64,000 nt of DNA, taken from contig CAKUON010000005.1 of the NCBI GenBank assembly GCA_934668875.1, forward strand, positions 118,454 through 182,453, read 5' to 3'. This document shows positions 22,738 through 32,255 of this stretch, in pieces. Source of the stretch: an uncultured Collinsella sp. (lineage in GTDB: Bacteria > Actinomycetota > Coriobacteriia > Coriobacteriales > Coriobacteriaceae). A model generated the notes under the pieces. It had not been told where the DNA came from and ran no database searches. It saw only the letters and a list, made by a program, of their open reading frames with translations. Position 1 is the first letter of the stretch, and every line of letters starts with the position of its first letter. The position numbers and the translations under genes were made by a program.

Positions 22738-23652
22738 CACGCGCATCCATATCGACGAGGCGAGACTCGGGCGTGTCCAAAAACAGGACCGCATCGCCAC
22801 GGGCGTGTTGACGGCAATCGTCGCCATCGTCATGCTCATCGTCGTCTCCATGGTGGCCTACATCCTGTTCGAGGGCATCTCGACGTTGTTCCAGCCGGGC
22901 TTCCTCACGGAGCCGTCGCGCGCCAACGGCACCCAAGGCGGCGTGCTCTACCAGCTGTTCGACTCGTTCTACCTGCTGCTGATCACTCTGGTTATCTCGG
23001 TGCCCATCAGCCTGGGCGGCGCAGTCTTCCTGGTCGAGTACGCACCCGACGGCCCCATCCGCGACATCGCCTCCACTGCCATCGAGACACTATCCTCGTT
23101 GCCTTCCATCGTCGTCGGCATGTTCGGATTCCTGGTGTTCTCGGTGCAGCTGGGGTGGAAGTACTCCATCATCTCCGGCGCCGTCGCGCTCACCATGTTC
23201 AACATCCCCATCCTGGTGCGTGTGATTCAGCAGGCGCTCGAGGATGTGCCGCAGGCCCAGCGCGATGCGTGCCTGGCCATGGGCCTCACCCGCTGGGAGG
23301 CCACGCTGCATATCCTGATTCCCGAGGCCATGCCCGCCATCGTGACCGGCATTGTGCTTTCGGCCGGTCGCGTGTTTGGCGAGGCCGCAGCACTGCTCTT
23401 TACCTCGGGCATGAGCTCGCCGGTTCGTCTCAACTTCTTGAGCTTTAACCTGTCGAGCCCCACTTGCGCCTGGAATGTGTTCCGCCCCGGTGAGTCGCTC
23501 GCCGTGCACATCTACAAGATCTACGGCGAGGGCAGCCCCGAGGCCCAGCAGATCGTTTGGGGCACCGCGGCACTGCTGATGATCTGCGTGCTGCTGTTTA
23601 ACGTAATCGCCCGTATCGTGGGCAAGCAACTGGCAAGGAAGATGACGGCCGA

Positions 23653-23656
<4 letters not shown>
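22730..23656 (+). CDS. pstA: Phosphate ABC transporter permease PstA
   Basis: A 308-residue permease with a cytoplasmic N-terminus, six hydrophobic helices and the EAA loop DVPQAQRDACLAMGLTRWEA. SSLPSIVVGMFGFLVF is the conserved membrane motif. The GTG at 22730 is favoured because AAGGGGGCGAAGG precedes it and it overlaps the end of pstC by 8 nt, indicating translational coupling; pstB in turn overlaps by ATGA. Confidence 0.93.
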
Positions 23657-24525
<869 letters not shown>

Positions 24526-24582
24526 TCCGGGACATGCTTGAGGCCCGCGGCGGCCACGGTCGCCACGGGACTGATTGGAGAG

Positions 24583-24618
24583 GCGGGTCATCTCTTGCGG
24601 GAGATGGCCCGTCTTTTT
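24583..24618 (+). terminator. Rho-independent terminator of the pst operon
   Basis: CGGGTCATCTC and GAGATGGCCCG pair around TTGCGG, followed by TCTTTTTG. It lies 60 bp after pstB. Confidence 0.85.
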
Positions 24619-24655
24619 GCGTTTGCGGGATTGCGCTCGTCGATTGCGCCCGCCC

Positions 24656-24696
24656 AAAACCACCACAAAGGGGACAGGCACCTTTGTGGTGGTTTT
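24656..24696. repeat. Palindromic repeat R6, copy 1 (CCACCACAAAGG)
   Basis: AAAACCACCACAAAGG pairs with CCTTTGTGGTGGTTTT around GGACAGGCA. The second copy, at 46475-46512, is in the opposite orientation. This looks like the REP-type units often found in bacterial intergenic regions; no associated transposase is nearby. Confidence 0.85.
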
Positions 24697-24740
24697 CGCT
24701 ATCATGGACAACGTTGAATTTCTACGAAGGAGCAGGGCAT

Positions 24741-26600
24741 ATGGCGATTCTTTTGGGATGCGATTCCGTCAGCCTAGAGTTTCCCACCAAGCATATTTTC
24801 GATAGCGTGACGCTCGGCGTGGGCGAGGGCGACCGTATTGGTATCGTCGGCAAAAACGGCGACGGCAAGTCGACGCTGCTGAGCGTGCTCGCGGGCACGC
24901 TGGAGCCCGACGATGGCCGCGTGACGCATCGCCGCGGCACCACGATCGGCCTGCTCGGCCAAAAGGACAACCTGGTCGATACCGATACCGTGCATCATGC
25001 CGTTGTGGGCGACACGCCCGAGTACGAGTGGGCGTCGAGCCCTCGCACGCGTCAGATCCTTGCCGGCCTCATTAGCGATGTGCCCTGGGAGGGCACGGTG
25101 GGCGAGCTTTCGGGTGGCCAGCGCCGCCGCGTGGACCTTGCGCGCCTGCTGATCGGCGACTACGACGTGCTCATGCTCGACGAGCCCACCAACCACCTGG
25201 ATATGCGCACCATCAACTGGCTCGCGCGCCATCTTAAGGCCCGCTGGCAGCGCGGCCAGGGCGCCATGCTGGTGGTCACGCACGACCGCTGGTTTTTGGA
25301 CGAGGTCTGCACCAGTATGTGGGAAGTCCACGACGGCCAGGTCGATCCCTTCGAGGGCGGCTACTCGGCATACATCCTGCAGCGCGTGGAGCGCGACCGC
25401 ATGGCCGCCGTCACCGAGGAGCGCCGCCGCAACATGGCGCGCAAGGAGCTCGCGTGGCTGAGCCGCGGCGCCCAGGCCCGTTCCACCAAGCCCAAGTTTC
25501 GCGTGGAGGCAGCCCGCGAGCTCATCGCCGACGTGCCGCCCGTGCGCGACGAGCTGGAGCTCAAGCGCCTGGCCGTGAGCCGCCTGGGCAAGCAGGTTAT
25601 CGATGTGGTCGACGTGGACGCCGGCTACTCGGATGCCGACGGCGCGCCCAAGCAGGTGCTCTCCGACGTGACTTGGCTCATCGGCGCGGGCAACCGCTAT
25701 GGTCTGCTGGGCGAGAACGGTGCCGGTAAGTCCACGCTGCTCGACGTGATCCAGGGCAAGATCGCGCCGCTACGCGGCCGCGTGAAGATTGGCCAGACGG
25801 TGCGCTTTGGCGTGCTGTCGCAGCAGCTCGAGGAGCTCGAGCCCTTTATGGGCGATACGATCCGCGAGGTGCTGAGCAACTACAAGAAGTACTACGTCAT
25901 CGACGGCAAGGAGACCTCGCCCGAGAAGCTCTGCGAGCGCCTGGGCTTTACGACGCAGCAGCTCTGGAGCCGCATCGGCGACCTTTCGGGCGGCCAGCGC
26001 CGCCGCCTGTCGCTGCTGCTGACGATTCTGGACGAGCCCAACGTGCTTATCCTGGACGAGCCTGGCAACGACCTCGATACCGACATGCTGGCGATTGTCG
26101 AGGACCTGCTTGACGGCTGGCCGGGCACGCTGATTCTGGTGACGCACGACCGCTTCCTTATGGAGCGCGTGACCGACCAGCAGTGGGCGCTGCTCGACGG
26201 CCACCTAACGCACATGCCCGGCGGTGTGGACCAGTACCTGCGTCTGTGCAACGCCACCGCCGAGGGCGAGCCCGTGGGCGCGCCGAGCGCCAAGACCGGC
26301 ACGTTCGACACCGGTGCCGCGGCGGTCGCGGCCGAGAAACCCAAGTCGAGTGGCCAGCCCAACGGCCTTTCCAACGCCGAGCGTCAAAAGCTCCGCCGCG
26401 AGGTGAGCTCGCTCGAGCGCAAGATGGAGACGCAGCGCGCCCGCGTGGAGGAGGCCGAGGCCGCGATGGCCCAGGTCGACCCCACCAACTACACGGCGCT
26501 CGGCGAGCAGCAGGCAAAGATTGACGAGGCCCACGCTGCCATGGACGAGCTGGAGATGGCGTGGCTCGAGGCGAGCGAAAAACTCGAGGGCGAGGAGTAG
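24741..26600 (+). CDS. ABC-F family ATPase, Uup-like
   Basis: A 619-residue soluble protein with two ATPase cassettes and no membrane part. Cassette 1: GKNGDGKS, LSGGQRRRVDLARLL, MLDEPTNHLD. Cassette 2: GENGAGKS, LSGGQRRRLSLLLT, ILDEPGNDLD. The linker between them is Arg-rich, and the last 80 residues form a Glu/Ala/Lys coiled coil, as in Uup. ABC-F proteins act on the ribosome or on DNA branch intermediates; which applies here is not readable. ATG 24741 has AAGGAGCAGG upstream. The next gene starts 6 nt after its stop. Confidence 0.9.
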   Translation: MAILLGCDSVSLEFPTKHIFDSVTLGVGEGDRIGIVGKNGDGKSTLLSVLAGTLEPDDGRVTHRRGTTIGLLGQKDNLVDTDTVHHAVVGDTPEYEWASSPRTRQILAGLISDVPWEGTVGELSGGQRRRVDLARLLIGDYDVLMLDEPTNHLDMRTINWLARHLKARWQRGQGAMLVVTHDRWFLDEVCTSMWEVHDGQVDPFEGGYSAYILQRVERDRMAAVTEERRRNMARKELAWLSRGAQARSTKPKFRVEAARELIADVPPVRDELELKRLAVSRLGKQVIDVVDVDAGYSDADGAPKQVLSDVTWLIGAGNRYGLLGENGAGKSTLLDVIQGKIAPLRGRVKIGQTVRFGVLSQQLEELEPFMGDTIREVLSNYKKYYVIDGKETSPEKLCERLGFTTQQLWSRIGDLSGGQRRRLSLLLTILDEPNVLILDEPGNDLDTDMLAIVEDLLDGWPGTLILVTHDRFLMERVTDQQWALLDGHLTHMPGGVDQYLRLCNATAEGEPVGAPSAKTGTFDTGAAAVAAEKPKSSGQPNGLSNAERQKLRREVSSLERKMETQRARVEEAEAAMAQVDPTNYTALGEQQAKIDEAHAAMDELEMAWLEASEKLEGEE

Positions 26601-26606
26601 ACGAGG

Positions 26607-27377
26607 ATGATCAAGGCCGCGTTTTTCGATATCGACGGCACGCTGCTGAGCTTTAAGACGCACCGGATTCCGGCGTCGGCGCAGCGGGTGCTCGATAGCT
26701 TTCACGAGCAGGGGATTGCGTGCGTGATCGCTACGGGCCGCCCGACCTACCAGATGCCGGATTGGCTGTTCGACCTGGGCTGGGACGCGTACATTACGCT
26801 CTCGGGCCAGCACTGCTTTGATGCCGAGGGCGTCTATCGCAGCTGCCCGATCGATCCGGCCGACGTCGCGGTAATCGTGGACCAGGTGGCGCAGGGGCGC
26901 TACGACTCGCTGTGCATGCAGGGCGAGAACTCGTTTGTGAACCGCCTGTCCGAGCGCGTGGTGACGGCCGGTAGCAATGCGGGAATCGTCTACCACGAGG
27001 AGCCGTTTGAACACGTCTTCGACGCGCCGGTCTACCAGTTTTGCGCCTTTGTCGACCCGGCCGACGAGCATATCGTGACCGATGCCGTGTCGCATTCGCT
27101 CACCACGCGTTGGTGTGACCTGTTCTGCGACATTATTCCGGCCAACGGTGGCAAGGACCTGGGCGTGGCGGCGACGCTCGAGCGCCTGGGTATCGATGCG
27201 AGCGAGGCGATTGCCTTCGGCGACGGCGAGAACGACCTGTCGATGTTCTCGGCCGTAGGCACAAGTGTGGCCATGGGCAACGCGCAGGAGACCGTCAAGG
27301 CTGCCGCGACCTACGTTACGACCGCTGTGGACGACGACGGCATCTACAACGCCGCCAAGCACTTTGGCCTGATCTAG
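26607..27377 (+). CDS. Cof-type HAD-IIB phosphatase
   Basis: A 256-residue phosphatase of the Cof subfamily. Motif I AFFDIDGTLLSFK, motif II in CVIATGRPTYQ, motif IV AFGDGENDLSMFS; the large C2-type cap lies between. Such enzymes dephosphorylate sugar phosphates, FMN or similar; the substrate is not predictable. Its start lies 6 nt after the ABC-F stop with GAGGAG within the stop region, so the two genes form an operon. A second Cof-type gene lies at 28136. Confidence 0.88.
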   Translation: MIKAAFFDIDGTLLSFKTHRIPASAQRVLDSFHEQGIACVIATGRPTYQMPDWLFDLGWDAYITLSGQHCFDAEGVYRSCPIDPADVAVIVDQVAQGRYDSLCMQGENSFVNRLSERVVTAGSNAGIVYHEEPFEHVFDAPVYQFCAFVDPADEHIVTDAVSHSLTTRWCDLFCDIIPANGGKDLGVAATLERLGIDASEAIAFGDGENDLSMFSAVGTSVAMGNAQETVKAAATYVTTAVDDDGIYNAAKHFGLI

Positions 27378-27599
27378 CACCCGGCACTTGGGGACGTTCC
27401 TTTTCGGTCGGCAGCGGGGGACACTCCTTGCGTGTCACGTGTCGCGTACCGCGCACAGGGGTGATCTGCATCGCCCGCGCGTTTTGTGAAACACGGCTAA
27501 CTTTTTAGTCAATGTAGTAAGACATGGGCAACTTTTGCGGTAAAGTAAGCCAAAGAAAGTATCCAAAGGCTAACTAGCAATCATCGCGAAAGGCGGCCC

Positions 27600-27989
27600 A
27601 TGGCCCTACGTGAATCCGGAGAAGACTACCTCGAATCGATCTACGTACTGTCGGAGCGCCAAGGTATCGTGCGCTCGATTGACGTTGCGGAGTATCTTGG
27701 CGTGACCAAGGCGAGCGTGTCCAAAGCCATGGCGACGCTGGAGAACAACGGCTACGTCGAAATGGGCAAACGCGACGTGCATCTGACGGAGCGTGGGCTG
27801 GAGGTCGCGCGCCAAATGTGGGAGCGCCACTGCTTTTTCGTGGGCCTGCTGGAGGATGCGGGCGTGTCGGCCGAGGTGGCGTCGCAAGAGGGCTGCCACA
27901 TGGAGCATTGCCTGAGCGAGGAAAGCTTCGAGAAGCTGAGGGCGATGCTGGGGCAAAGAGCGCAAAGCGAGTCGACAGAGGTTGGCTAA
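27600..27989 (+). CDS. DtxR/MntR-family metal-dependent repressor
   Basis: A 129-residue regulator with an N-terminal winged helix (SGEDYLESIYVLSE, RSIDVAEYLGVTKASVSKAM, GYVEMGKRDVHLTERG) and a short dimerisation domain carrying the metal ligands GCHMEHCLSEESFE. There is no SH3-like third domain, as in MntR. It should repress metal-uptake genes when Mn(II) or Fe(II) is replete. No metal-uptake gene is adjacent, so its targets are elsewhere. The 222-bp upstream gap contains repeated GGCTAACT (27497 and 27569 areas) that could be part of an autoregulatory site. Confidence 0.85.
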   Translation: MALRESGEDYLESIYVLSERQGIVRSIDVAEYLGVTKASVSKAMATLENNGYVEMGKRDVHLTERGLEVARQMWERHCFFVGLLEDAGVSAEVASQEGCHMEHCLSEESFEKLRAMLGQRAQSESTEVG

Positions 27990-28135
27990 CGCCTTGCTGC
28001 GGCGGCTTTGCTGCGGCGGCACGTCACACGTTCTCGGCGTACAGAGGCAAAGAATGACGCCGCGCGCACGTGTTCCCATGGTGTACTATGCCCCCACTGC
28101 GTCATTGCAAGACCGACTGCAATCGGAGGGGCACT

Positions 28136-28912
28136 ATGGGAAATCGCAAATATCTCTTTTTCGATATCGACGGAACGCTGGCCGTGGGCACCCCCGGCAG
28201 GCAGTATGTCCCCGAGTCGACCAAGCGTGCGCTGCAGGAGCTGCGCCAAGCAGGTCATTTTCTTTCGATTGCCACGGGTCGCGCGCACGCGATGGCCGTT
28301 GACTACATGCGCGAGCTTGGTTTTGAGAACATGGTGAGCGATGGCGGCTGGGGCACCACCGTGAACGGTGAGTTTTTGGGCGTCCGCCCGCTCGATCGCG
28401 CGGCGTGCATCGATCTGGTCGATGAATGTCGTGCTAAGGATTTTATCTGGGGCATTCAGGTCGAGGATTCGTGTACGAGATTCGTTCCCGACGAGCGCTT
28501 TATGGCGTTTACCCACGACATTTATATGGATACGCGTGTCGTTCCCGGGCTTGATCCACGTGACTACCCCGATATCTACAAGGTATATGTGGCCTGTCTT
28601 GAGCCGCTCGAGCACGAGCTGCAAACGCTGTCCCGTTTGCCCTGGTGCCGTTTCCACCGCGAGTATCTGTTCGTGGAGCCGGCGGATAAGGCCTACGGCG
28701 TAAAGAAGATCGTGGATACGCAGGGCGGCGACTATGCCGACGTGATCGTGTTCGGCGACGGCAAAAATGACCTGTCGATGTTTATTCCGGACTGGACGTG
28801 CGTCGCCATGGGAAATGCCGTGCCGGAGCTCAAAGAGCGAGCCACGTACGTGACCTCCGATGTCGACGATGACGGCATCTACAAAGCTGTCCGCCACCTT
28901 GGGCTTATCTGA
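28136..28912 (+). CDS. Cof-type HAD-IIB phosphatase
   Basis: A 258-residue paralogue of the 26607 product: LFFDIDGTLAVGTPG, SIATGRAHAMAV, and VFGDGKNDLSMFIPD. The cap domain contains a Trp- and Asp-rich stretch (FIWGIQVEDSC) unlike the first paralogue, suggesting a different substrate. ATG 28136 follows CGGAGGGG. Monocistronic as far as can be seen. Confidence 0.85.
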   Translation: MGNRKYLFFDIDGTLAVGTPGRQYVPESTKRALQELRQAGHFLSIATGRAHAMAVDYMRELGFENMVSDGGWGTTVNGEFLGVRPLDRAACIDLVDECRAKDFIWGIQVEDSCTRFVPDERFMAFTHDIYMDTRVVPGLDPRDYPDIYKVYVACLEPLEHELQTLSRLPWCRFHREYLFVEPADKAYGVKKIVDTQGGDYADVIVFGDGKNDLSMFIPDWTCVAMGNAVPELKERATYVTSDVDDDGIYKAVRHLGLI

Positions 28913-29008
28913 TCGAAGCCCATCTCGCTATCTCCTGCCGTCAAGCACGCGCCGTCACCGCATCCACATTTCTTGCTCATAACTATGATCGAAACCTTCG
29001 TACTGCCC

Positions 29009-29085
29009 ATCAATTATTGATTGATTTGCATCTCAATCGCCGCTTCTTTTGTTCATTCGATCAAACGATGACAATCGTGATCGAA
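29009..29085. promoter_or_regulatory. Candidate operators upstream of the epimerase/glycyl-radical operon
   Basis: Two inverted repeats lie in the 206-bp gap before 29119: ATCAAT-T-ATTGAT at 29009-29021, and TTCGATCA...TGATCGAA with a 14-bp spacer at 29056-29085. The first resembles the ATTGAA/TTCAAT repeats between the DeoR gene and the PTS genes, so a common regulator is possible. Confidence 0.5.
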
Positions 29086-29118
29086 ACAAACGGTCCCGAG
29101 CGATATGGAGGTTTTCGC

Positions 29119-29868
29119 ATGAAGGGTCAGAATCAAAAGGCGCGCGAGCTTATCGAACCCATGAAGGGTGGTCTGATCGTGAGCTGCCAGGTGCAGCATG
29201 ACGATCCCATCTACACCGACGACATAGTGGTTAAGATGGCAGAGGCGGCGCAGTGGGCGGGCGCCGTGGCGATTCGCGCCAACAGCCCCGAGCAGATTCG
29301 CGCCATTAAGGCCGCGGTCAACCTTCCGGTTATCGGACTGTGGAAGGTGTGGCACGACGACACCGATGTCTTCATTACTCCCACCATGGCGGAAGTCGAG
29401 GGCATCATCGAGGCGGGCGCCGATATTGTGGCCATCGACTGCACCAAGCAAAAGACCCACGAGGGCACGATCGCGTGGGACCTGCTTCCCCAGGTTAAAG
29501 CAAAATACCCCGATCTGATCACGTTTGCCGACGTCTCGAACGTTGAGGAGGCGCGTCGTGCGGTTGAAAATGGTGCCGATATCGTTGCACCGACGCTCTA
29601 CGGCTACACCGCCGAGACGGCGCACATCGAGGGTGCGGACTACCGCATGTTTGCTGAGTTCTGCCGCGAGCTGGGCGACGATACGTACGTCATGATGGAG
29701 GGCCATGTTTATACGCCCGAGGATGCCATGAAGTGCGTCTATCTGGGCGCCCACTCCGTTGTCGTCGGCAGCGCCATCACCCGTCCGCACCTGACGGCCA
29801 AGCGCTTTGTCGAGCTGCTGGGCAAGTATTCCGTCAACTGGCGCGATGCCGAAAAGGCTAAGCATTAG
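29119..29868 (+). CDS. NanE-like sugar-phosphate 2-epimerase
   Basis: A 249-residue TIM-barrel protein of the N-acylmannosamine-6-phosphate 2-epimerase (NanE) family: MKGGLIVSCQVQHDDPIY, GAVAIRANSPEQIRAIK, VFITPTMAEV and the phosphate-binding VVVGSAITRP. The catalytic Lys (Lys76, in VIGLWK) and Glu (Glu194, in MMEGHVYTPEDA) of NanE are both present. The pocket is altered: GLWKVWHDD and AIDCTKQKTHEG replace the usual GIIKRDY and ALDATxRxRP. No sialic-acid lyase, kinase or deacetylase is near; instead it heads a glycyl-radical operon. It may therefore act on another sugar phosphate than ManNAc-6-P. Starts at ATG 29119 after TGGAGG. Confidence 0.82.
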   Translation: MKGQNQKARELIEPMKGGLIVSCQVQHDDPIYTDDIVVKMAEAAQWAGAVAIRANSPEQIRAIKAAVNLPVIGLWKVWHDDTDVFITPTMAEVEGIIEAGADIVAIDCTKQKTHEGTIAWDLLPQVKAKYPDLITFADVSNVEEARRAVENGADIVAPTLYGYTAETAHIEGADYRMFAEFCRELGDDTYVMMEGHVYTPEDAMKCVYLGAHSVVVGSAITRPHLTAKRFVELLGKYSVNWRDAEKAKH

Positions 29869-29910
29869 CGACGAGGGACGAGTTTTCACGGGATCGGTTT
29901 GAGCGAATAC

Positions 29911-29941
29911 GTGCGGGCGGGGTTTTAATACCTGCCCGCAC
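29911..29941 (+). promoter_or_regulatory. Hairpin between epimerase and glycyl-radical genes
   Basis: GTGCGGGC and GCCCGCAC pair around a 15-nt loop in the 96-bp gap. There is no T-tract, so it is more likely an mRNA-stability or processing structure than a terminator. Confidence 0.5.
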
Positions 29942-29964
29942 CTTCGCCCGCGAGAGGAGCGACC

Positions 29965-32253
29965 ATGGCCCATATCAATATCGACGGTGCGCAAAACGTA
30001 GAGGTTTCTAAGCCCATTCCCTGCGAAAAGTCTCCGGCCGAGCAGCTTGCCATCATGGAGGAGTACACGCGCGTCCATGTCCGTTTTACCGGTCAGGACA
30101 AAGCGCGTCGCGAGGTGGAATGCCTCAAGGTCCTGTTTCCGACTATGTTCAGAAGCATCGAGCACGATGATCTGATTGCCGGACGCCTTGACTTTTTGCC
30201 CATTGGATTTGGCTCGGTGACATCGGTGGGAGGCGTGGGTCATTACTGCGTGTTCCATAAGCTGCGTGCGTTTAAAGAGCTGCTTGCGACTGATGACGAG
30301 CGTGCCCGCGTGGACGCTCTCTACGACTACTGGCAGGACCACGACGTAAAGGCGCTCTACTGCCAAGACGTGCTCAACGAGACAACGACAGGTCGTTTTA
30401 TCGATTGCGCCTATCCGTTTATGGCGACGGCGCGTCTGTCGGGCATGATGCTTGACTATCGCAAGCTGTGCGAGCTCGGCGTGGACGGCCTGCGCGACTT
30501 GGTGAACCAGGGTGTGCAAAACGAGTTTATGCGTGCGGCGGATGAAGCACTCGAGATCTTCGGTCGGGTCATCGATCGCCAGATGGAGCTGGTAGATGAG
30601 GAACGTCAGCGCGCCGTTGAGTTTGGCGACAGCCGCCGCATCGAGGAATGTGTCTGGATGTATGACGACCTCTCTGCAATCCGCCATGATCCTCCCAAGA
30701 CGTTTCACCAGGCTCTCCAGCTTTTCTGGCTCTATGCTCTATGCGCCGGCTGCATCAACTACGGTCGCATGGACATTGTCCTGGGGCCGTATCTTAAGCA
30801 CGGCCTGGAGTCTGGCCTTATTACCGACGATGATGCCTATCGGATGGTCAAGAGCCTGTGGACGATGATTGAAAATCGACGCACGACGGTGAACGGCCGC
30901 ATTATCGTGGGCGGCAAGGGTCGTCCCGATGCCGAGGCAGCGGATATGTTTGCGCGCGTCTGCCTGCGTGTTTGCAAGGACTGTCGTTATGTTGAGCCTC
31001 AGTTTACCCTGCGTTTTGATAGCACGACGCCCGCGGATATTATGGATATGGCATATGACTGCTTGGGCGCCGGCGCCACCTATCCCACGCTCTATAACGA
31101 CGATGTCGAGGTTCCTGCCGTCGAGGAGGGCATGCGTGTGGACCGCGAGATCGCAGAGCAGTATGTTCCCTTTGGCTGCACGGAGTTTGTGATCCAGGGA
31201 AAGTCGGTGGGAACGCCCAATACGCTGCTCAACCTGGTCAAGATTTTGCAGATGAGTCTTAACGACGGTGTCGATCCGTACGATGGCGTCAAAAAGAGCG
31301 GTCCCGTTGCGGTCAAGCCACTCGAGGACCTTGTAACGTTTGAGGATCTGTACGACAACTACAAGCGATTGCTCGACTATTACTTCGATCTGTCGATCGA
31401 TGCCCAGTATCACTCTTACGAGGTCATGAACGACCAGGTGAGCTTTCTGTTCACGTCGATCCTTATGGACGATTGCCTCGGCCGCGGTAAGGCGCTGCTC
31501 GACGGCGGCGTTGCCATTTTGGGTGGAACGAACGAGACCTATGGCAACATCAACACATCGGATGCCCTGTGGGCAATAAAGAGCCTGGTCTATGACGAGG
31601 GCCGTTACACCCTGCGCCAGATTGTCGATGCCTGCAACAGTGACTTTGCGGGCGCCGAGGGCGAGCGCATCCGTTTGGACCTGTGGCACCAGGACAAGTA
31701 CGGTAACGACCTGGATGGCGTCGACGACCTTGCCAACGGTCTGTACGAGTATGTGGCTCATGGCATTCGCGATCGAGGTATCGAGCGCGGTATGGGCTAT
31801 TATCTGATCGTTATCAGCAACAACCAGACCAATACGGACTGGGGTCATATGACGGCGGCGTCGCCCGACGGCCGTCATGCCGGGCTGTACCTGAATCCCG
31901 CGAACAATCCGCAGGGCGGAGCCGCCACGAGCGGTCCCACGGCTATGCTCAACTCGCTTTCGAAGTTTGATGCGCGCTGGCATGCCGGAAGCGTGCAGAA
32001 CATCAAGTTCACCCCGCGCATGTTCAACCATGATCGAAAAAAGGTGCGCATGGCGTTCGATACGTATTTTCGCCGTGGCGGCTGCCAGCTGATGGTGACG
32101 GTTGTCGATCGCGGTCAGCTGGAAGACGCCCAGCTGCACCCCGAGAAGTACCCCGACCTGCTTGTGCGCGTGGCGGGATACAGCGCGGTCTTTGTGAATC
32201 TGGGACGCGATGTCCAAGACGAGGTCATTAGCCGCACGCTGTGGGATGCCTAG
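29965..32253 (+). CDS. Glycyl-radical enzyme of unassigned substrate (PFL-like / dehydratase-type)
   Basis: A 762-residue glycyl-radical enzyme. The C-terminal radical site is VRVAGYSAVFVNLG, with the radical on Gly738. The active-site loop is VPFGCTEFVIQG, giving thiyl Cys405 followed by Glu407: the G-C-x-E arrangement of the dehydratase/lyase members (glycerol and propanediol dehydratases, choline and isethionate lyases), not the C-C of pyruvate formate-lyase. Thr and Phe flank the Glu where those enzymes have GCVEP, so it belongs to none of the classes I can name. It requires the activase encoded next, and oxygen will destroy it. PTS and epimerase neighbours point to a phosphorylated carbohydrate as substrate. 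It starts at ATG 29965 after GAGAGGAG. Confidence 0.9.
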   Translation: MAHINIDGAQNVEVSKPIPCEKSPAEQLAIMEEYTRVHVRFTGQDKARREVECLKVLFPTMFRSIEHDDLIAGRLDFLPIGFGSVTSVGGVGHYCVFHKLRAFKELLATDDERARVDALYDYWQDHDVKALYCQDVLNETTTGRFIDCAYPFMATARLSGMMLDYRKLCELGVDGLRDLVNQGVQNEFMRAADEALEIFGRVIDRQMELVDEERQRAVEFGDSRRIEECVWMYDDLSAIRHDPPKTFHQALQLFWLYALCAGCINYGRMDIVLGPYLKHGLESGLITDDDAYRMVKSLWTMIENRRTTVNGRIIVGGKGRPDAEAADMFARVCLRVCKDCRYVEPQFTLRFDSTTPADIMDMAYDCLGAGATYPTLYNDDVEVPAVEEGMRVDREIAEQYVPFGCTEFVIQGKSVGTPNTLLNLVKILQMSLNDGVDPYDGVKKSGPVAVKPLEDLVTFEDLYDNYKRLLDYYFDLSIDAQYHSYEVMNDQVSFLFTSILMDDCLGRGKALLDGGVAILGGTNETYGNINTSDALWAIKSLVYDEGRYTLRQIVDACNSDFAGAEGERIRLDLWHQDKYGNDLDGVDDLANGLYEYVAHGIRDRGIERGMGYYLIVISNNQTNTDWGHMTAASPDGRHAGLYLNPANNPQGGAATSGPTAMLNSLSKFDARWHAGSVQNIKFTPRMFNHDRKKVRMAFDTYFRRGGCQLMVTVVDRGQLEDAQLHPEKYPDLLVRVAGYSAVFVNLGRDVQDEVISRTLWDA

Positions 32254-32255
32254 CC

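Noticed and set aside
29119..29868. A sialic-acid utilisation cluster because of the NanE-like gene.
   Set aside because: No nanA, nanK, nagA, nagB or sialic-acid transporter is present; neighbours are a glycyl-radical enzyme and a mannose-family PTS.
29053..30708. A 551-codon minus-strand frame opposite the epimerase and glycyl-radical genes.
   Set aside because: It runs through two genes with intact catalytic motifs, has no recognisable domain and is typical antisense shadow.
29965..32253. Assignment of the glycyl-radical enzyme as pyruvate formate-lyase.
   Set aside because: PFL has adjacent cysteines in its active-site loop; this protein has G-C-T-E, the arrangement of dehydratase/lyase classes, and an activase with extra ferredoxin clusters.
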